From assembly GCA_900318085.1 (NCBI GenBank), contig ONJF01000013.1, forward strand, positions 1 to 45,690: a stretch of 45,690 bases of DNA, given 5' to 3'. Below, piece after piece: positions 8,601 through 18,042 of this stretch; the stretch's first letter is position 1, and the number at the start of each line of letters is the position of its first letter. The notes below the pieces were generated by a model, which did no database searches, had not been told where the DNA came from, and was given only the letters and a program-made list of their open reading frames with translations. The DNA comes from an uncultured Bacteroidales bacterium. Its GTDB lineage: Bacteria; Bacteroidota; Bacteroidia; Bacteroidales; F082. A program made the position numbers and the translations under genes.

Positions 8601-10469
8601 GACAGTGACGGCATATGAGGTGGCCCCTGGGGTGATGCTGCCCGTGTGGGTGACCGTCATGGCTTGCGGGGTCTTGGTGCGGAGCATTAAGGTGGGGTCG
8701 CCGTAGAGGATCCAGGCTTGATAGGTGCCCACTGCTTGTTGTTCCGAAGTGCTGTAGTGGTCGAAGATACCCATCAGACCGTTGATGGAAGTACCGCCCC
8801 ACGTGTGCTTGATGTTGCTGCTATAGCTCTCCACGAGGATGTCGACGCATTCGTCCTGAGCCCACATGGGCGGAATCCAAGGTTGGCTAATGTATGACAT
8901 CAAGGTGCCTATAGCACCCGTAGGATTGCTACCGTTGGTAGCATTCATCCAAGCCTCGGCGAAGCAGTCGCTGCTGTGGTCGTATTTACCGACGAGGCAA
9001 GCCACCGACCAGATGAAAGGCAACTTGTTGTCATTGGTCAAGGCGTTAACATGGCTATTAGCGTAATAAATATAACCAGAGGTGTTAGCGCCCCAAGCCG
9101 TCTCCTGTCCATGGTTGGCATAGTTGATGATACCCACGCCGCTGTTGATGTCCGAAGAGATGGTGGCGGATGAACCATCATATCCCGAAAGATTGGCATA
9201 ACGCTGATAAACAGTTGTATAGCCATAATTTAACAAATCCGTACGAATGTTGTTAATATGCTGGTAGTCGTCTTCGTTGTTATGCCCAGAGCCGCCTTCC
9301 TTTCTCGAGATACCTTCACCTATCTGAAGCCATGACGCGGAAGTGGTAAGGTCGCGCTCGTAGGTGATGACACGTTGCACTTGCGTGCTTACGCGTGAAG
9401 CACTGCTAGCGGAGAAACGGCCGATGAAAACATCGTTGTAGATATCGCTACCCACAATCTGGCCGTAGGCGTTGTCACCAAGACCACTGTAAGATGAGCC
9501 ACCGCCCGAATAGGAATAACCCGGGATCTGCGCCACATCACCGACGAGCAGCACATGGGTCAGGTTGTTGTTGGCGTTGTATTGGCTCTGAATAAAGCTC
9601 TTGATGGCCGAGTAGGTGCTGCCAGCGGTGCTGATGCCCACGATGGTGGTGTTCACGCCGCGGGTCTTCTTCCAGTTGACGAAGTCGGTCATCGAGCTGA
9701 TGAAGTTGTCGTAGCAGATGATGAGCAGGTCGCCTTCCTCATCGAGGGGCGTGTAACGGTTCATCGCGGCTTCGTAGTTGATGAAGTGGCGCTGGTAGAC
9801 GCTCTTGAAGTCAGGGTCCATCTTGACAACGTTGCTACGACGGCTCTCGATGGTGTTGCTGCCGTGGTCGTCCACCTTGTACATCTCCACCGTCATGTTG
9901 TAGTACACGCGGAGGGTCTTAGTGGCAGGGTTGTAGGCAAAGGGATAGACCACCATGTTCTGGCCACGGAAGTCGCGGATGATATAAGGTTCATAAAGGC
10001 CTATGTTGCTGGCTGGGAAGAACGCATCCTCGCTATAGCATGTGCCGTATGTGTAAGGCACATCCTCGGGGTTGATGGTACGGGGGAAATCGCCCTTCGA
10101 AGGGGCCACCTCGATGCCTTCGAAGTCACGATACTGGGCATCGATGACGCGGATGCTCATGCGGGCCTTGTCGCCGATGAGGACAGGGATACCCGTCATG
10201 GGCATGTCGGGTTCACCGGCATGGGCGGTGCTGACGGCCTTGGGCAGGGTGACGACTTGCGCCTCACCTCTCGGCGTGGTGACGGAGGCGGTATAAAAAC
10301 CAGGCACCTGCACGTTGACTTGTATGCTGTTTTCGGAGCTGCTGATGAGCTGGGTGCGGTAGGTTTCGGGCTGACCGCCCAGGATATTGTGCCATTGGGG
10401 CGCGGCTTGCTGGGCGAAGAGGCTCAGGCCGACGGCCAGAAGGAGGCTAAGGATGATGCTTTTCTTCAT
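5619..10469 (-). CDS. Secreted gingipain-like C25 cysteine peptidase (first copy)
   Basis: A 1616-residue secreted protease; start chosen at MKKSIILSLL (10469) because it begins the signal peptide, 13 codons inside a longer frame. A pro-region (about 20-235) precedes the C25 catalytic domain (about 240-620), with catalytic H453 in NYANHGQ and C491 in SVACLVGKYD, and a 'LYGDPTLMLR' close. Next come an Ig-like part, two InlB-type repeats, two 'HSVTC/GCTVTVAEVEHG' repeats, a beta-sandwich module, and a cleaved-adhesin domain (TYDFEDGWQNW to ILKIDDVTI). The C-terminus is the two-repeat GxNWW module shared with four neighbours. Its tail stops at GYVYRRQ, about nine residues short of the sister copy. 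The gene is last in the operon and ends at a strong terminator. Gingipain-type specificity (Arg or Lys) cannot be told from sequence. Confidence 0.95.
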   Translation of the reverse strand: MKKSIILSLLLAVGLSLFAQQAAPQWHNILGGQPETYRTQLISSSENSIQVNVQVPGFYTASVTTPRGEAQVVTLPKAVSTAHAGEPDMPMTGIPVLIGDKARMSIRVIDAQYRDFEGIEVAPSKGDFPRTINPEDVPYTYGTCYSEDAFFPASNIGLYEPYIIRDFRGQNMVVYPFAYNPATKTLRVYYNMTVEMYKVDDHGSNTIESRRSNVVKMDPDFKSVYQRHFINYEAAMNRYTPLDEEGDLLIICYDNFISSMTDFVNWKKTRGVNTTIVGISTAGSTYSAIKSFIQSQYNANNNLTHVLLVGDVAQIPGYSYSGGGSSYSGLGDNAYGQIVGSDIYNDVFIGRFSASSASRVSTQVQRVITYERDLTTSASWLQIGEGISRKEGGSGHNNEDDYQHINNIRTDLLNYGYTTVYQRYANLSGYDGSSATISSDINSGVGIINYANHGQETAWGANTSGYIYYANSHVNALTNDNKLPFIWSVACLVGKYDHSSDCFAEAWMNATNGSNPTGAIGTLMSYISQPWIPPMWAQDECVDILVESYSSNIKHTWGGTSINGLMGIFDHYSTSEQQAVGTYQAWILYGDPTLMLRTKTPQAMTVTHTGSITPGATSYAVTVNNGSGAVATITDADHNILGKATVSGTTANISINGTLTANQELTLCVFGYNKVTYLGTITVNGGTPYTIAATASPSNGGNVSGAGTYYSGMSCTLTATPNTGYTFTNWKKGNTVVSTNATYTFEVTESATYTATFTAIPQYTISVSANPTAGGTVSGGGTFYSGTSCTLTATPNTHYDFTNWKMGNNVVSTNPTYTFTVTQNASYTANFTALQAHSVTCNPVENGSISANPTTAYKNETVTLSSTPASGYFFSAWDVRDASNNSITVTGNQFTMPDSDVTINATFVSGCTVTVAEVEHGTVTASTTGGAPGTVVVLTATPEDGYYLSTWIVFKTGDVNTTVVVTNNQFTLPAYDVTVVGLFGSPQGGDVTVGSGTNNNINLPTNTYQKYSVSQQIFTASEVGEAGTITKVAFKVSNSKSTTRTLEIYLSHTTKASFSSTSDWVSQSSTYKVFSGSVTFEASGWTTITLDTPFDYNGTSNLLLTVDDNTNSALSYSNRLYFYHYTTSNTSLYKAGNTNYSPANTSALGSGSRSNYNNQVIFTKTVPGSSETLIATPNTLADFTYAEGFGPSSVKNLAVIGTNLTGDITVTAPTDFEISDTENGTYGSSLTLTASSRGNRETLTYDFEDGWQNWTTFQGTTTSPNSWMHNTEYPTTNNDFSSGYGYNSSDGFMLSESYISGSTSGSGTAVTPDNYLVSPQVTLGGSITFHAGVQNVSYCAEKFSVMVSMAGNNTVGDFTAVQTWTYSPNASSGSEWQEFTVDLSAYSGTGYIAIRHFDCYDQWILKIDDVTIVEGEEPVTPPTPTTDLLAANVYVRLKGGLGQGIYNETMSVATGDITSNVSLNGEVYPTLAAGCNWWTPTKAMTLEQLEEALGGNAVLINSQDAGFARYEGGQWSGTLTEINPGQMYKIETTTPVSLTLSGAPATGVSMTIMPGYNWFGYTGTQAADIATALGSFTPVNGDTITDKDGHTATYNNGWSGNLTTLQPGHGYVYRRQ
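5622..8410 (-). repeat. Long intragenic duplication, copy 1 (3' half of C25 gene)
   Basis: This stretch and 10599-13415 encode nearly the same domains in the same order (InlB repeats, HSVTC repeats, sandwich, cleaved adhesin, GxNWW module), with long runs of near-identical nucleotides, for example around 7900 and 12930. The N-terminal catalytic halves are much more diverged, so the 3' halves have been homogenised or shuffled more recently. Confidence 0.8.
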
Positions 10470-10534
10470 GATCAGATGTGTCTTTAGTTCTTGGTTTATT
10501 GTTGACATTTGTTATTTCACCCTGACCGCTGACC

Positions 10535-10582
10535 TTGACCCTGACCAACTTCAAAATGTTGTTGGGTCAGGGTCAGGGTCAA
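10535..10582. other. Intercistronic hairpin between the two C25 genes
   Basis: Arms TTGACCCTGACC (10535-10546) and GGTCAGGGTCAA (10571-10582) are perfectly complementary, and extra GGTCAG units allow slipped pairing. No T-run follows on the minus strand, so it looks more like a processing or attenuation structure than a terminator. The 126-base gap has no -7 element. Confidence 0.5.
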
Positions 10583-10595
10583 AGGTCTGGGTCTG

Positions 10596-13500
10596 CTAGA
10601 ATGACAGTGTGCGGCTTTGCGTGGCCTTGCTATAGTAGACATAGCCATGGCCAGGCGTGAGGGTGAAGGCGCCGCTCCAGCTGCCGTTGCTGTAGGTGAC
10701 GGTAATGCCATCCTGTGCGGTGATGGTGTCACCGTTGGTGGGCGTGAAGCCTACGAGGGCGGTGGTGATGTCCTTGGCCTGTGTGCCAGTATAACCGAAC
10801 CAGTTGTAGCCAGGCAGGAGGGTCAGGCTGACACCTGTGGCGGGTGCACCACTCAAGGTGAGGCTAACGGTAGCCGTGGTCTCAATCTTATACATTTGTC
10901 CGGGGGTAATCTCCGTCAGCGTGCCGCTCCAAGCGTTGTCCTCGTAGCGGGCAAAGCCGGCGTCCTGCGTGTTGATAAGGACGGCGTTGCTGCCGAGGGC
11001 GGCTTTCAGTTGCTCAAGCGTCATCGCCTTGGTGGGGGTCCACCAGTTGCAGCCGGCAGCCAAGGTGGGATAGACCTCGCCGTTGAGGCTGACATTGCTG
11101 GTGACATCACCTGTGGAGACAGCCAAGGTCTCGTTGTAGACGCCTTGGCCGAGGCCGCCCTTGAGGCGGACGTAGACGTTCGCGGCAAGCAGGTCGGTGG
11201 TCGGGTTGGTCGGGTTCACGGGAGCCTCGCCACCTTCCACGATGGTGATGTCGTCGACCTTAAGTATCCATTGATCGTAGCAGTCGAAGTGGCGGATGGC
11301 GATGTAGCCCATGCCGCTGTAGGCGCTCAAGTCAACGGTGAACTCTTGCCATTCGCTGCCTGAAGTAGCATTGGGGGCATAGGTCCACGTCTGGACCGTA
11401 GTAAAGGCGTTGGCAGCAGTGTTGCCTGTCGTCGACACCATCACGGAGAACTTCTCAGCTGCATAACTGACGTTCTGAACGCCTGCCTGGAAGGTGATGC
11501 TACCGCCGAGGGTCACTTGGGGCGAGACAAGATAGTTGTCGGGCGTGACGGCGGTGCCGCTGCCGCTCGAAGAGCCAGAGATATAGGACTCGGAAAGCAT
11601 GAATCCATCACTGCTGTTGTAACCATATCCGCTGCTAAAGTTATTGTTGGTGGTAGGATATTCCGTATTATGCATCCAGCTGTTTGGCGAAGTGGTAGTG
11701 CCTTGGAAGGTTGTCCAGCCCTGCCAGCCGCCTTCGAAATCGTAGGTCAACGTCTCACGATTGCCCCTGGTGTTGGCTGCAAGTGTTACCGTGCTGCCAT
11801 ACGTGCCGTTCTCCTCATCGCTGATCTCATAATCAGACGGAGCCGTTACAGTAATGTCATCCGACAGGTCGGTGCCGATGACGGCGACACTCTTCACCAC
11901 TGACGGACCGTTTCCCTCGGCATAGCTGAAGACTGCCATGGCGTTGGGCGAGACAGTAAGCGATGCGTCATTGCCAGCTACTGTGAAAGTGAAGGTGACT
12001 TGGTTATTAGAGGTAACCTGGGTACCAGAACTGGAAGAGGCTGAGGCAGGATTGTAGTTGGTATCATCACTGAAAATCCTCAAAGCGCGATTAGCACTAG
12101 TAGAATAGACATAGAATTTTGGCGAGTTGCTCGAACTGCTCACATAGGAGCCCGTGTTATCGTCCATACAGACAAGCAGGTTGCTCACGCCATCATACTC
12201 AAAGGGGTTGGCCAAAGTGATGGTAGTCCAACCTGAAGAATTGAAAGTAACGCTGCCACTGAACACCTTGTCACTGTTGGAGCAAGTCGCCCAGTCGGTA
12301 CCACTACTGAAAGCACTCTTGGAGGTGTGTTTCATATAGAGGTCTATATTTCTAGTAGCGGATTTGGAGTTCTGTACTTTGAAGGCGACGGCGGTGATGG
12401 TACCGGCATTCCCGACTTCCGCTGCAGTATAGATTTGTTGCGTCAAGCAGTATTTGTAGTATGCGTAGGTCGGCAAGTATTGGTTCGAATTTGTCCCGCT
12501 ACCAATGGTTATTTCAGCCTCCTGGGTCATCTTGAAGATGCCGACAACGGTCACATCATACGCGGGCAGGGTGAACTGGTTGCTCGTCACGGTCACGGTG
12601 GTGTTCACGTCGCCCGTCTTGAAGACAAGCCATGTGCTCAAGTAGTAGTCGGTCTCGGGCGTGGCTGTCAAAGTGACAACCGTCCCAGGGACGGCACCCG
12701 TCGTCGAGGCGGTCACGGTGCCGTGCTCCACCTCGGCCACGGTGACGGTACAGCCGCTGACGAAGGTGGCACCGACGGTGACGTTGCTGTCGGGCATGGT
12801 AAACTGGTTGTCGGTCACCGTGATGCTGTTGTTGTTGGCATCCCTCACGTCCCATGCCGAGAAGAAGTAGCCCGAAGCCGGAGTGGCACTCAAAGTGACG
12901 GTCTCGTTCTTGTAGGCCGTGGTCGGGTTGGCGCTGATGCTGCCGTTCTCGACGGGGTTGCAGGTCACGCTGTGGGGCTGCAAAGCCGTGAAGTTGGCCG
13001 TGTAGCTACCCGATGCCGTAACGGAGAAGGTATAGGTCGGGTTGGTGGAGACCTGTGCACCATTGCTGGTCCAGTTGGTGAACTCATAGTGGGTGTTGGC
13101 CGTGGCCGTCAGCGTGCAGGATGTGTTCTGGTAATATGTGCCTGCTCCTGTGACGGTACCGCCTGCGGTTGGGTTGGCGTTGGCCGTGATGGTGTATTGC
13201 GGAATCATGGTGAAAATGGCCGTATAGGAGGCGTTGCCGGTCACCGTGAAGGTGTAGGTCGGGTCCGTGCTGACCTGAGTGGAACCCTGTCTCCAGCATA
13301 TGAACTCATAGCCTGTGTTCGGCGTCGCCGTCAAGGTGCAGCTGGTGTTCCCGTAATACTGGCCCGCGCCGCTCACCGTGCCTCCATTGCTCGGACTGGC
13401 CGTAGCAGTGATGGTGTATTGTGTGCCTCCCACGATGCTGATGGTACCAAAATAGGGCTGGTATTGCTGGCGGGTGACGACCACATAAAGGGTGCCACTG

Positions 13501-15632
13501 CTGGGGATGGCATTAGTGAAGTTCACGGTGGCCACACCCGACAAGTTGGCCTCGGCAACGCCGTAGATGACCGAGCTGTTGTCGGTGACGGCGACGTATG
13601 AACCCGCCAAAGCGTTAACGGTGATAGAGGTGGTACCTGGTGTGACCGTGCTGGGTATCGTCACGGTGTTCACTTCGGGTTTGGTGATGTAAGGCATCAC
13701 GGAACCATCGCCAAAGGTGTGGTAGAACTGGAAGTAATAGTGGGCCGAGTTGTTGCAGTTGCCATCGGTGATACTAGAATTGGTATTGCCGTTGGTGACG
13801 GCCTGCTGCACGGCGAGATTGCCAAGATAGAGCAGTGCTGACGCCGAGTTCCAATATTGGTCTTCAAACATAATATCATAAACGCCTTTTGAAGAAGCCG
13901 ATTGTGTCGGGTAGTTGCCTTGAGAATATGAATGTGCTCCAACTGCCCAGTAAAAGTCCTCATACCAATAGGAATAGGGCGAGCAGCCAACGTAGGCAAC
14001 GGCACCGGCATTGGGAACACGAATCATGGTTTCCGCAAAACAGGCGTTGGTGCCTATGGCAGAGCCAGGAGAATAGGTTGTCGTGGTGTTGTTGAAGTTA
14101 CCTGTCAAGCAGCAGTTACCCACACCAAAGAAATACTTGCCCGTGTTGGTAAGCGTGGCCACGTGGGCGGCAGTCATTTTGGGCTGATACCACTCTTGCT
14201 TGTCGCCGTGTGCGGTATAGTTCAAGAAGCACACACCGTTGTTGATGCCATTGTAGCAACCGTTGTTTGTTCCAGAATAACCCTGTGTCGAGCTTGTTGA
14301 CACTGTGGCACTGATGGTGCCGTTTTCAAAGCCACCATAGGTGGTGTTGCTTGATTTGAAGTAATAGTTCGTGGCATAGTTGATGGTGGGCTTGGCCACT
14401 CTGGCTGTCCAATTCGAATCCCAACCACCGACGAGGATAACATTGTTCAGGTAGTTACCGCCATCGGTAAACTCGTATTTCTCGTAGGTCAGCACTTTAT
14501 TGATATAGTTGGTCAAGTGCGTAGTGTTCTCCACCGAAATACGACTATAGTACATGTCGGGGAAATAATTGCTCGTGCTTGACGAGAAATTGACACTTGC
14601 ATAACCGAGGTCGGAAGCACAATTGCCTATTGAAGAGTCAATGTTTTTCGTCATATATTGCGGCACTTGCCCTGTGTCGCCAATCACAACCAGATAAGTG
14701 TAGGCGTTGCCTGCAGAAACAGAAGCGTTGTACTTAGTCTTAATGAACGAAGCGATGGCGCTTGCCGTAGTACCTGTTTCGCTGGTATAATAGATGTCAA
14801 CATAATAGCCCTTCTGGAGTTTCCATTGCAGCCAGCTGTTAAGAGCGTCATTTCCTTGGAAACCCGAATAGCAGATCACCAACATCTTAACCGGTGTGTT
14901 GTAAAAGTCAGGGTGGTCGGTGTAGGCGTCTCTTGAGGGACCGCCCATCAGCATGTCGATGTTGAAGATTTGGTCGTAAACGCCCTGGAAGGCAACGTTA
15001 GCCGTACTCTTGAACATACGTTCCGTGCCTTCAGCGTCGCCGCCTTGGAAGTCAACGCTCACCTCAATGTCGTTGAACACTTTCACGGTACCGGCGACGG
15101 GATTGTAGCGGACGGGTTGAACTATGAGACGACCTAGCGTTATGCCACGCATGGTACCAAGCACCTCGACCATGGCAATCGGGTCGTCATTGTAGCTGTC
15201 GCGAGCATAGGCGGCCTCGCTGAAGGCATATTCTACCGTATTTGGATCAACGTCCTTACGGATAGGTGCCTGCATGGCCGCGACCGTGCCAATGCCATAG
15301 TCGCTCAAGGTGTATTCAGTCTCAGAATGGGCACCTACCGTAACAATTGGCGTAGCTCCTGTGGGAATGGCGATGAGCCTTGTAAACATCGGTAACTGCG
15401 GTTCGCCAACATTGCCATTGTGATAAGCGCCATCAATGTGGATTTCAGACAATTCACCACGTGTGGTCTCAATTTTTTCGGCATTAAGGCTAGAAAAAGA
15501 GAAGTTGGCCCTCAAGCCCGTCATGTCGCTCTTCACACATTCGGCCTTGTCGGCGGAACGCAGTTGTATCTGTTGTGCCATGGCACTCAGGCCGAAGGCA
15601 AGAAGCAATAGTGAGAATAGTACTTTCTTCAT
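10596..15632 (-). CDS. Secreted gingipain-like C25 cysteine peptidase (second copy)
   Basis: A 1678-residue secreted protease starting MKKVLFSLLLLAFGLSAMAQ, a clear signal peptide. A pro-region runs to about 240. The C25 domain (about 245-690) has catalytic H475 in NYTAHGDKQEW and C508 in GNCCLTGNF (C507 is adjacent). Then follow InlB-type repeats, two HSVTC/GCTVTV repeats, a sandwich module, a cleaved-adhesin domain and the two-repeat GxNWW module, ending in GYVYYSKATQSRTLSF. It starts 19 bases after the stop of the M14 gene and is followed by the first C25 copy, so the three form one operon. The C-terminal half is nearly the same as the sister gene while the catalytic half differs, implying different cleavage preference. 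No canonical T9SS type A tail is present. Confidence 0.95.
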   Translation of the reverse strand: MKKVLFSLLLLAFGLSAMAQQIQLRSADKAECVKSDMTGLRANFSFSSLNAEKIETTRGELSEIHIDGAYHNGNVGEPQLPMFTRLIAIPTGATPIVTVGAHSETEYTLSDYGIGTVAAMQAPIRKDVDPNTVEYAFSEAAYARDSYNDDPIAMVEVLGTMRGITLGRLIVQPVRYNPVAGTVKVFNDIEVSVDFQGGDAEGTERMFKSTANVAFQGVYDQIFNIDMLMGGPSRDAYTDHPDFYNTPVKMLVICYSGFQGNDALNSWLQWKLQKGYYVDIYYTSETGTTASAIASFIKTKYNASVSAGNAYTYLVVIGDTGQVPQYMTKNIDSSIGNCASDLGYASVNFSSSTSNYFPDMYYSRISVENTTHLTNYINKVLTYEKYEFTDGGNYLNNVILVGGWDSNWTARVAKPTINYATNYYFKSSNTTYGGFENGTISATVSTSSTQGYSGTNNGCYNGINNGVCFLNYTAHGDKQEWYQPKMTAAHVATLTNTGKYFFGVGNCCLTGNFNNTTTTYSPGSAIGTNACFAETMIRVPNAGAVAYVGCSPYSYWYEDFYWAVGAHSYSQGNYPTQSASSKGVYDIMFEDQYWNSASALLYLGNLAVQQAVTNGNTNSSITDGNCNNSAHYYFQFYHTFGDGSVMPYITKPEVNTVTIPSTVTPGTTSITVNALAGSYVAVTDNSSVIYGVAEANLSGVATVNFTNAIPSSGTLYVVVTRQQYQPYFGTISIVGGTQYTITATASPSNGGTVSGAGQYYGNTSCTLTATPNTGYEFICWRQGSTQVSTDPTYTFTVTGNASYTAIFTMIPQYTITANANPTAGGTVTGAGTYYQNTSCTLTATANTHYEFTNWTSNGAQVSTNPTYTFSVTASGSYTANFTALQPHSVTCNPVENGSISANPTTAYKNETVTLSATPASGYFFSAWDVRDANNNSITVTDNQFTMPDSNVTVGATFVSGCTVTVAEVEHGTVTASTTGAVPGTVVTLTATPETDYYLSTWLVFKTGDVNTTVTVTSNQFTLPAYDVTVVGIFKMTQEAEITIGSGTNSNQYLPTYAYYKYCLTQQIYTAAEVGNAGTITAVAFKVQNSKSATRNIDLYMKHTSKSAFSSGTDWATCSNSDKVFSGSVTFNSSGWTTITLANPFEYDGVSNLLVCMDDNTGSYVSSSSNSPKFYVYSTSANRALRIFSDDTNYNPASASSSSGTQVTSNNQVTFTFTVAGNDASLTVSPNAMAVFSYAEGNGPSVVKSVAVIGTDLSDDITVTAPSDYEISDEENGTYGSTVTLAANTRGNRETLTYDFEGGWQGWTTFQGTTTSPNSWMHNTEYPTTNNNFSSGYGYNSSDGFMLSESYISGSSSGSGTAVTPDNYLVSPQVTLGGSITFQAGVQNVSYAAEKFSVMVSTTGNTAANAFTTVQTWTYAPNATSGSEWQEFTVDLSAYSGMGYIAIRHFDCYDQWILKVDDITIVEGGEAPVNPTNPTTDLLAANVYVRLKGGLGQGVYNETLAVSTGDVTSNVSLNGEVYPTLAAGCNWWTPTKAMTLEQLKAALGSNAVLINTQDAGFARYEDNAWSGTLTEITPGQMYKIETTATVSLTLSGAPATGVSLTLLPGYNWFGYTGTQAKDITTALVGFTPTNGDTITAQDGITVTYSNGSWSGAFTLTPGHGYVYYSKATQSRTLSF
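10599..13415 (-). repeat. Long intragenic duplication, copy 2 (3' half of C25 gene)
   Basis: Partner of 5622-8410; same domain order and very similar bases. The two copies are direct repeats about 5 kb apart and could recombine, deleting one peptidase. Confidence 0.8.
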
Positions 15633-15651
15633 CGTATGTTATGTTTGTTAT

Positions 15652-18012
15652 TTATTCAAAAGTAATGTTACGGCTTTCTTGGGCGTTGGAGTGGTAGACA
15701 TAGCCGTGACCCGGAATTAGGATGAAGTTATCATCCCAACTGCCATTGGTGTAAGTGGCGGAAGTGCCATTCTCTGCGGTGATGGTGTCGCCTTCGGTGG
15801 GAGTGAAGTCGCCGAAAGCCGTGGCAACATTCTTCGACTGACTACCTGTGTAGCCAAACCAGTTGAAGCCCGGAAGGAAGGTGATCGTAGAGGTCACTGC
15901 ATCGCCGCTCAAGGTGAATTCCGTTGCTACGGTGGTCAGAATGCGATACATCTGTCCCGCGACTATCGTATCAAGAGTGCCGCTCCAACTTTCGCCGTCG
16001 TAGCGGACAAATCCGTCATCTTGCGAGTTGATGAGGATGGCGTTGCCAGCAAGAAGGGTTTCCAGTTCACCCAAGGTCATTGCGACAGTGGGGGTCCACC
16101 AGTTCCATTCAGCATCGAGGGCTACCGTGGTGGGGCAATCGCCTTCTTGGTAGAAGGTGATGTTGTTACGCTGCGTTGTACTGAGGGCAAAAGAACCATT
16201 ATTGCAGTACAAGTAATAGTTGGTGCTTCCACTCCAACCACTTGACACACTCACATATATGCCGTTCTCATCAATGTGCCACCTACCAGTGCTACTTTGA
16301 CTCTGGACCCAAGCAAGGCTGCTCCCATAATTGGATTTTGCCAAATAGCGACCGTTATAGGAAATATAATACTGTCCATTGTTTCCATAGGCAGTCAGAG
16401 TGACTTGAGGGAGTGTAGTGCCTTCTTCCACCGAGAAGCCGTTGATGTTAGGCTCTACAGTGGCCGAAACGCTTGTCACATTTGAGTTGTTCTGACCTGG
16501 CACATATAGCGTCTTGCCCTCGAGATGGCCCATGATGTATGATGTGTCAGCGGCAATGCCAGTCACGGCATTGTAGCATTCCGTCTGCACTTCGCAATGG
16601 CCAAGATTCACAGTGAGATCCACACGCTGTCCGTCTGTTATGGTGACATCAACGGTTTCGGTGCAATACCCACTCTTCCTAAATTCAAAAGTATAGCTGC
16701 CACCTTTAATGGGTCTGTGAAAATCACCCACTGAATGCGTAGTGACAAACGAAGTCTCACTGTCGTGGTTGAGCACTGTCACTTTCACGCCTTCAATAGG
16801 TAGGCCAGTGTCGGCGTCACGCACCACGCCATGAACGCCATTACGGCATTGCTCCATGAAGGCCAGCATGCTGTTGTGGTTGTAGTTCCAAAAGTTGGGC
16901 AACTGTGAAGCAGCAGGGGTCTTGGTGCTGGAGCATTCCACGGTCACCTCGCGGCATTGTCCGTAGGCATTCATGTAGTCCTGCCGGCTACCTGTGATGA
17001 CATACCAGGCAGCGCCGCTAGTGACGCCATCAGAATAGGTGTCCGACATGTAGGAGGAATAGACCTGTCGGGCGATTCGGACATATTCGGTACAGACGTA
17101 TTCATACCAATCCTTGTCCGCGTGATCGTCGTAAACGGCATCCCAAGGATAGTTCATCACCTCTGCCCCACCGTGATAGTTGGCACTCATGGTGAACAGG
17201 TTCTCGTCGCCCATGGCCATGGTCCAAACGGTCTCATCCTCATAGCTGTTTCCATCGGGATGAGCACCTTGGTAGTAATCTTTGTAATTGCGGTTAAGGT
17301 CGACGTTATTACCATTATAGCGCTGGGCGCTATTGACAGTATTGTTGCCCCCTTTATATGTGCCATCGGGGTTAGTCAGAGGCATAATATAGATGTCGAG
17401 ATCGTTCACCAAGTTAACGATACGGCTGTCGGTGCTGGTGCATAGTTCGTCAATAAGGCGCAGCATGAGAATCATACCCGTAATCTCATCGCCATGCATC
17501 GTAGAAGTATAAAGGAATTTCGGCTTGCCTTCGGGGTTCCCATTGTTGATGCGGACCCCTAGGAGTTGGCGATGGTTTGTGGTGGAAAGCGTGCCCAAGC
17601 TAAACAAAGTGCATTCACGGCCTTCAATAGCCTTGTTTGGGAAGCCTTCCATCATGGTTACATACTGGGTGTATGTCAAATACTTGTTCCAATTATAGGT
17701 ACCCTGGCCGTCCCACATTTCGACATTGGCGCGCAGCGAAGGCGGCGTCTGCAACTCCAGTTGGTAGCCCAAGGCTATCAGTCTATCGTATTCCTGTTGG
17801 TTGGCGTAGGCCACCACGTTACGGCCGTCGGTGCCGTCGACGGAGCAGATGCGGCTGAGTTCCTGAATCTGAGAGGAGTCGTCAACGCTGAGGGTGAAGT
17901 AATACTCACCGCGGTTGCGCATGAGTTGTTGGAGTTCATCTTGGCTCTGGGCCATGGCTGTGCTGCCAAGGATGACGGCACAAAAAAGGCATACAAAACG
18001 TAAAAGCTTCAT
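15652..18012 (-). CDS. Secreted M14 zinc carboxypeptidase
   Basis: A 786-residue protein; start at MKLLRFVCLF (18012), which opens the signal peptide and lies downstream of a good -7 element, rather than the 48-codon extension to 18156. The peptidase M14 domain (about 105-380) has zinc ligands H173 and E176 (TSTMHGDEITG) and H280 (NYHGGAEV), substrate-binding N240-R241, and catalytic E359 (EVTVEC). A carboxypeptidase-regulatory-like beta domain follows (about 435-510, 'GVVRDADTGLPIEGV'). The C-terminal 155 residues are the two-repeat GxNWW module ending GYVYHSNAQESRNITFE. It should remove C-terminal residues from peptides released by the endopeptidases encoded with it. First gene of the M14-C25-C25 operon. 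Confidence 0.94.
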   Translation of the reverse strand: MKLLRFVCLFCAVILGSTAMAQSQDELQQLMRNRGEYYFTLSVDDSSQIQELSRICSVDGTDGRNVVAYANQQEYDRLIALGYQLELQTPPSLRANVEMWDGQGTYNWNKYLTYTQYVTMMEGFPNKAIEGRECTLFSLGTLSTTNHRQLLGVRINNGNPEGKPKFLYTSTMHGDEITGMILMLRLIDELCTSTDSRIVNLVNDLDIYIMPLTNPDGTYKGGNNTVNSAQRYNGNNVDLNRNYKDYYQGAHPDGNSYEDETVWTMAMGDENLFTMSANYHGGAEVMNYPWDAVYDDHADKDWYEYVCTEYVRIARQVYSSYMSDTYSDGVTSGAAWYVITGSRQDYMNAYGQCREVTVECSSTKTPAASQLPNFWNYNHNSMLAFMEQCRNGVHGVVRDADTGLPIEGVKVTVLNHDSETSFVTTHSVGDFHRPIKGGSYTFEFRKSGYCTETVDVTITDGQRVDLTVNLGHCEVQTECYNAVTGIAADTSYIMGHLEGKTLYVPGQNNSNVTSVSATVEPNINGFSVEEGTTLPQVTLTAYGNNGQYYISYNGRYLAKSNYGSSLAWVQSQSSTGRWHIDENGIYVSVSSGWSGSTNYYLYCNNGSFALSTTQRNNITFYQEGDCPTTVALDAEWNWWTPTVAMTLGELETLLAGNAILINSQDDGFVRYDGESWSGTLDTIVAGQMYRILTTVATEFTLSGDAVTSTITFLPGFNWFGYTGSQSKNVATAFGDFTPTEGDTITAENGTSATYTNGSWDDNFILIPGHGYVYHSNAQESRNITFE

Positions 18013-18034
18013 TTTTCTTAAAAAAACAAACACG

Positions 18035-18042
18035 CAAAGGTA
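18035..18042 (-). promoter_or_regulatory. -7 element of the M14-C25-C25 operon
   Basis: The minus strand reads TACCTTTG (TAnnTTTG), 23 bases before the chosen M14 start at 18012. CTTG/TTTG-like bases lie about 18-23 further upstream (18061-18069). It lies inside the longer possible frame, which supports the shorter start. Confidence 0.6.

Noticed and set aside
12327-13601. Open 424-codon plus-strand frame and similar long frames over the peptidase genes
   Set aside because: Shadow of the C25 gene on the other strand; Gly/Val/Arg-rich, no signal or domain.
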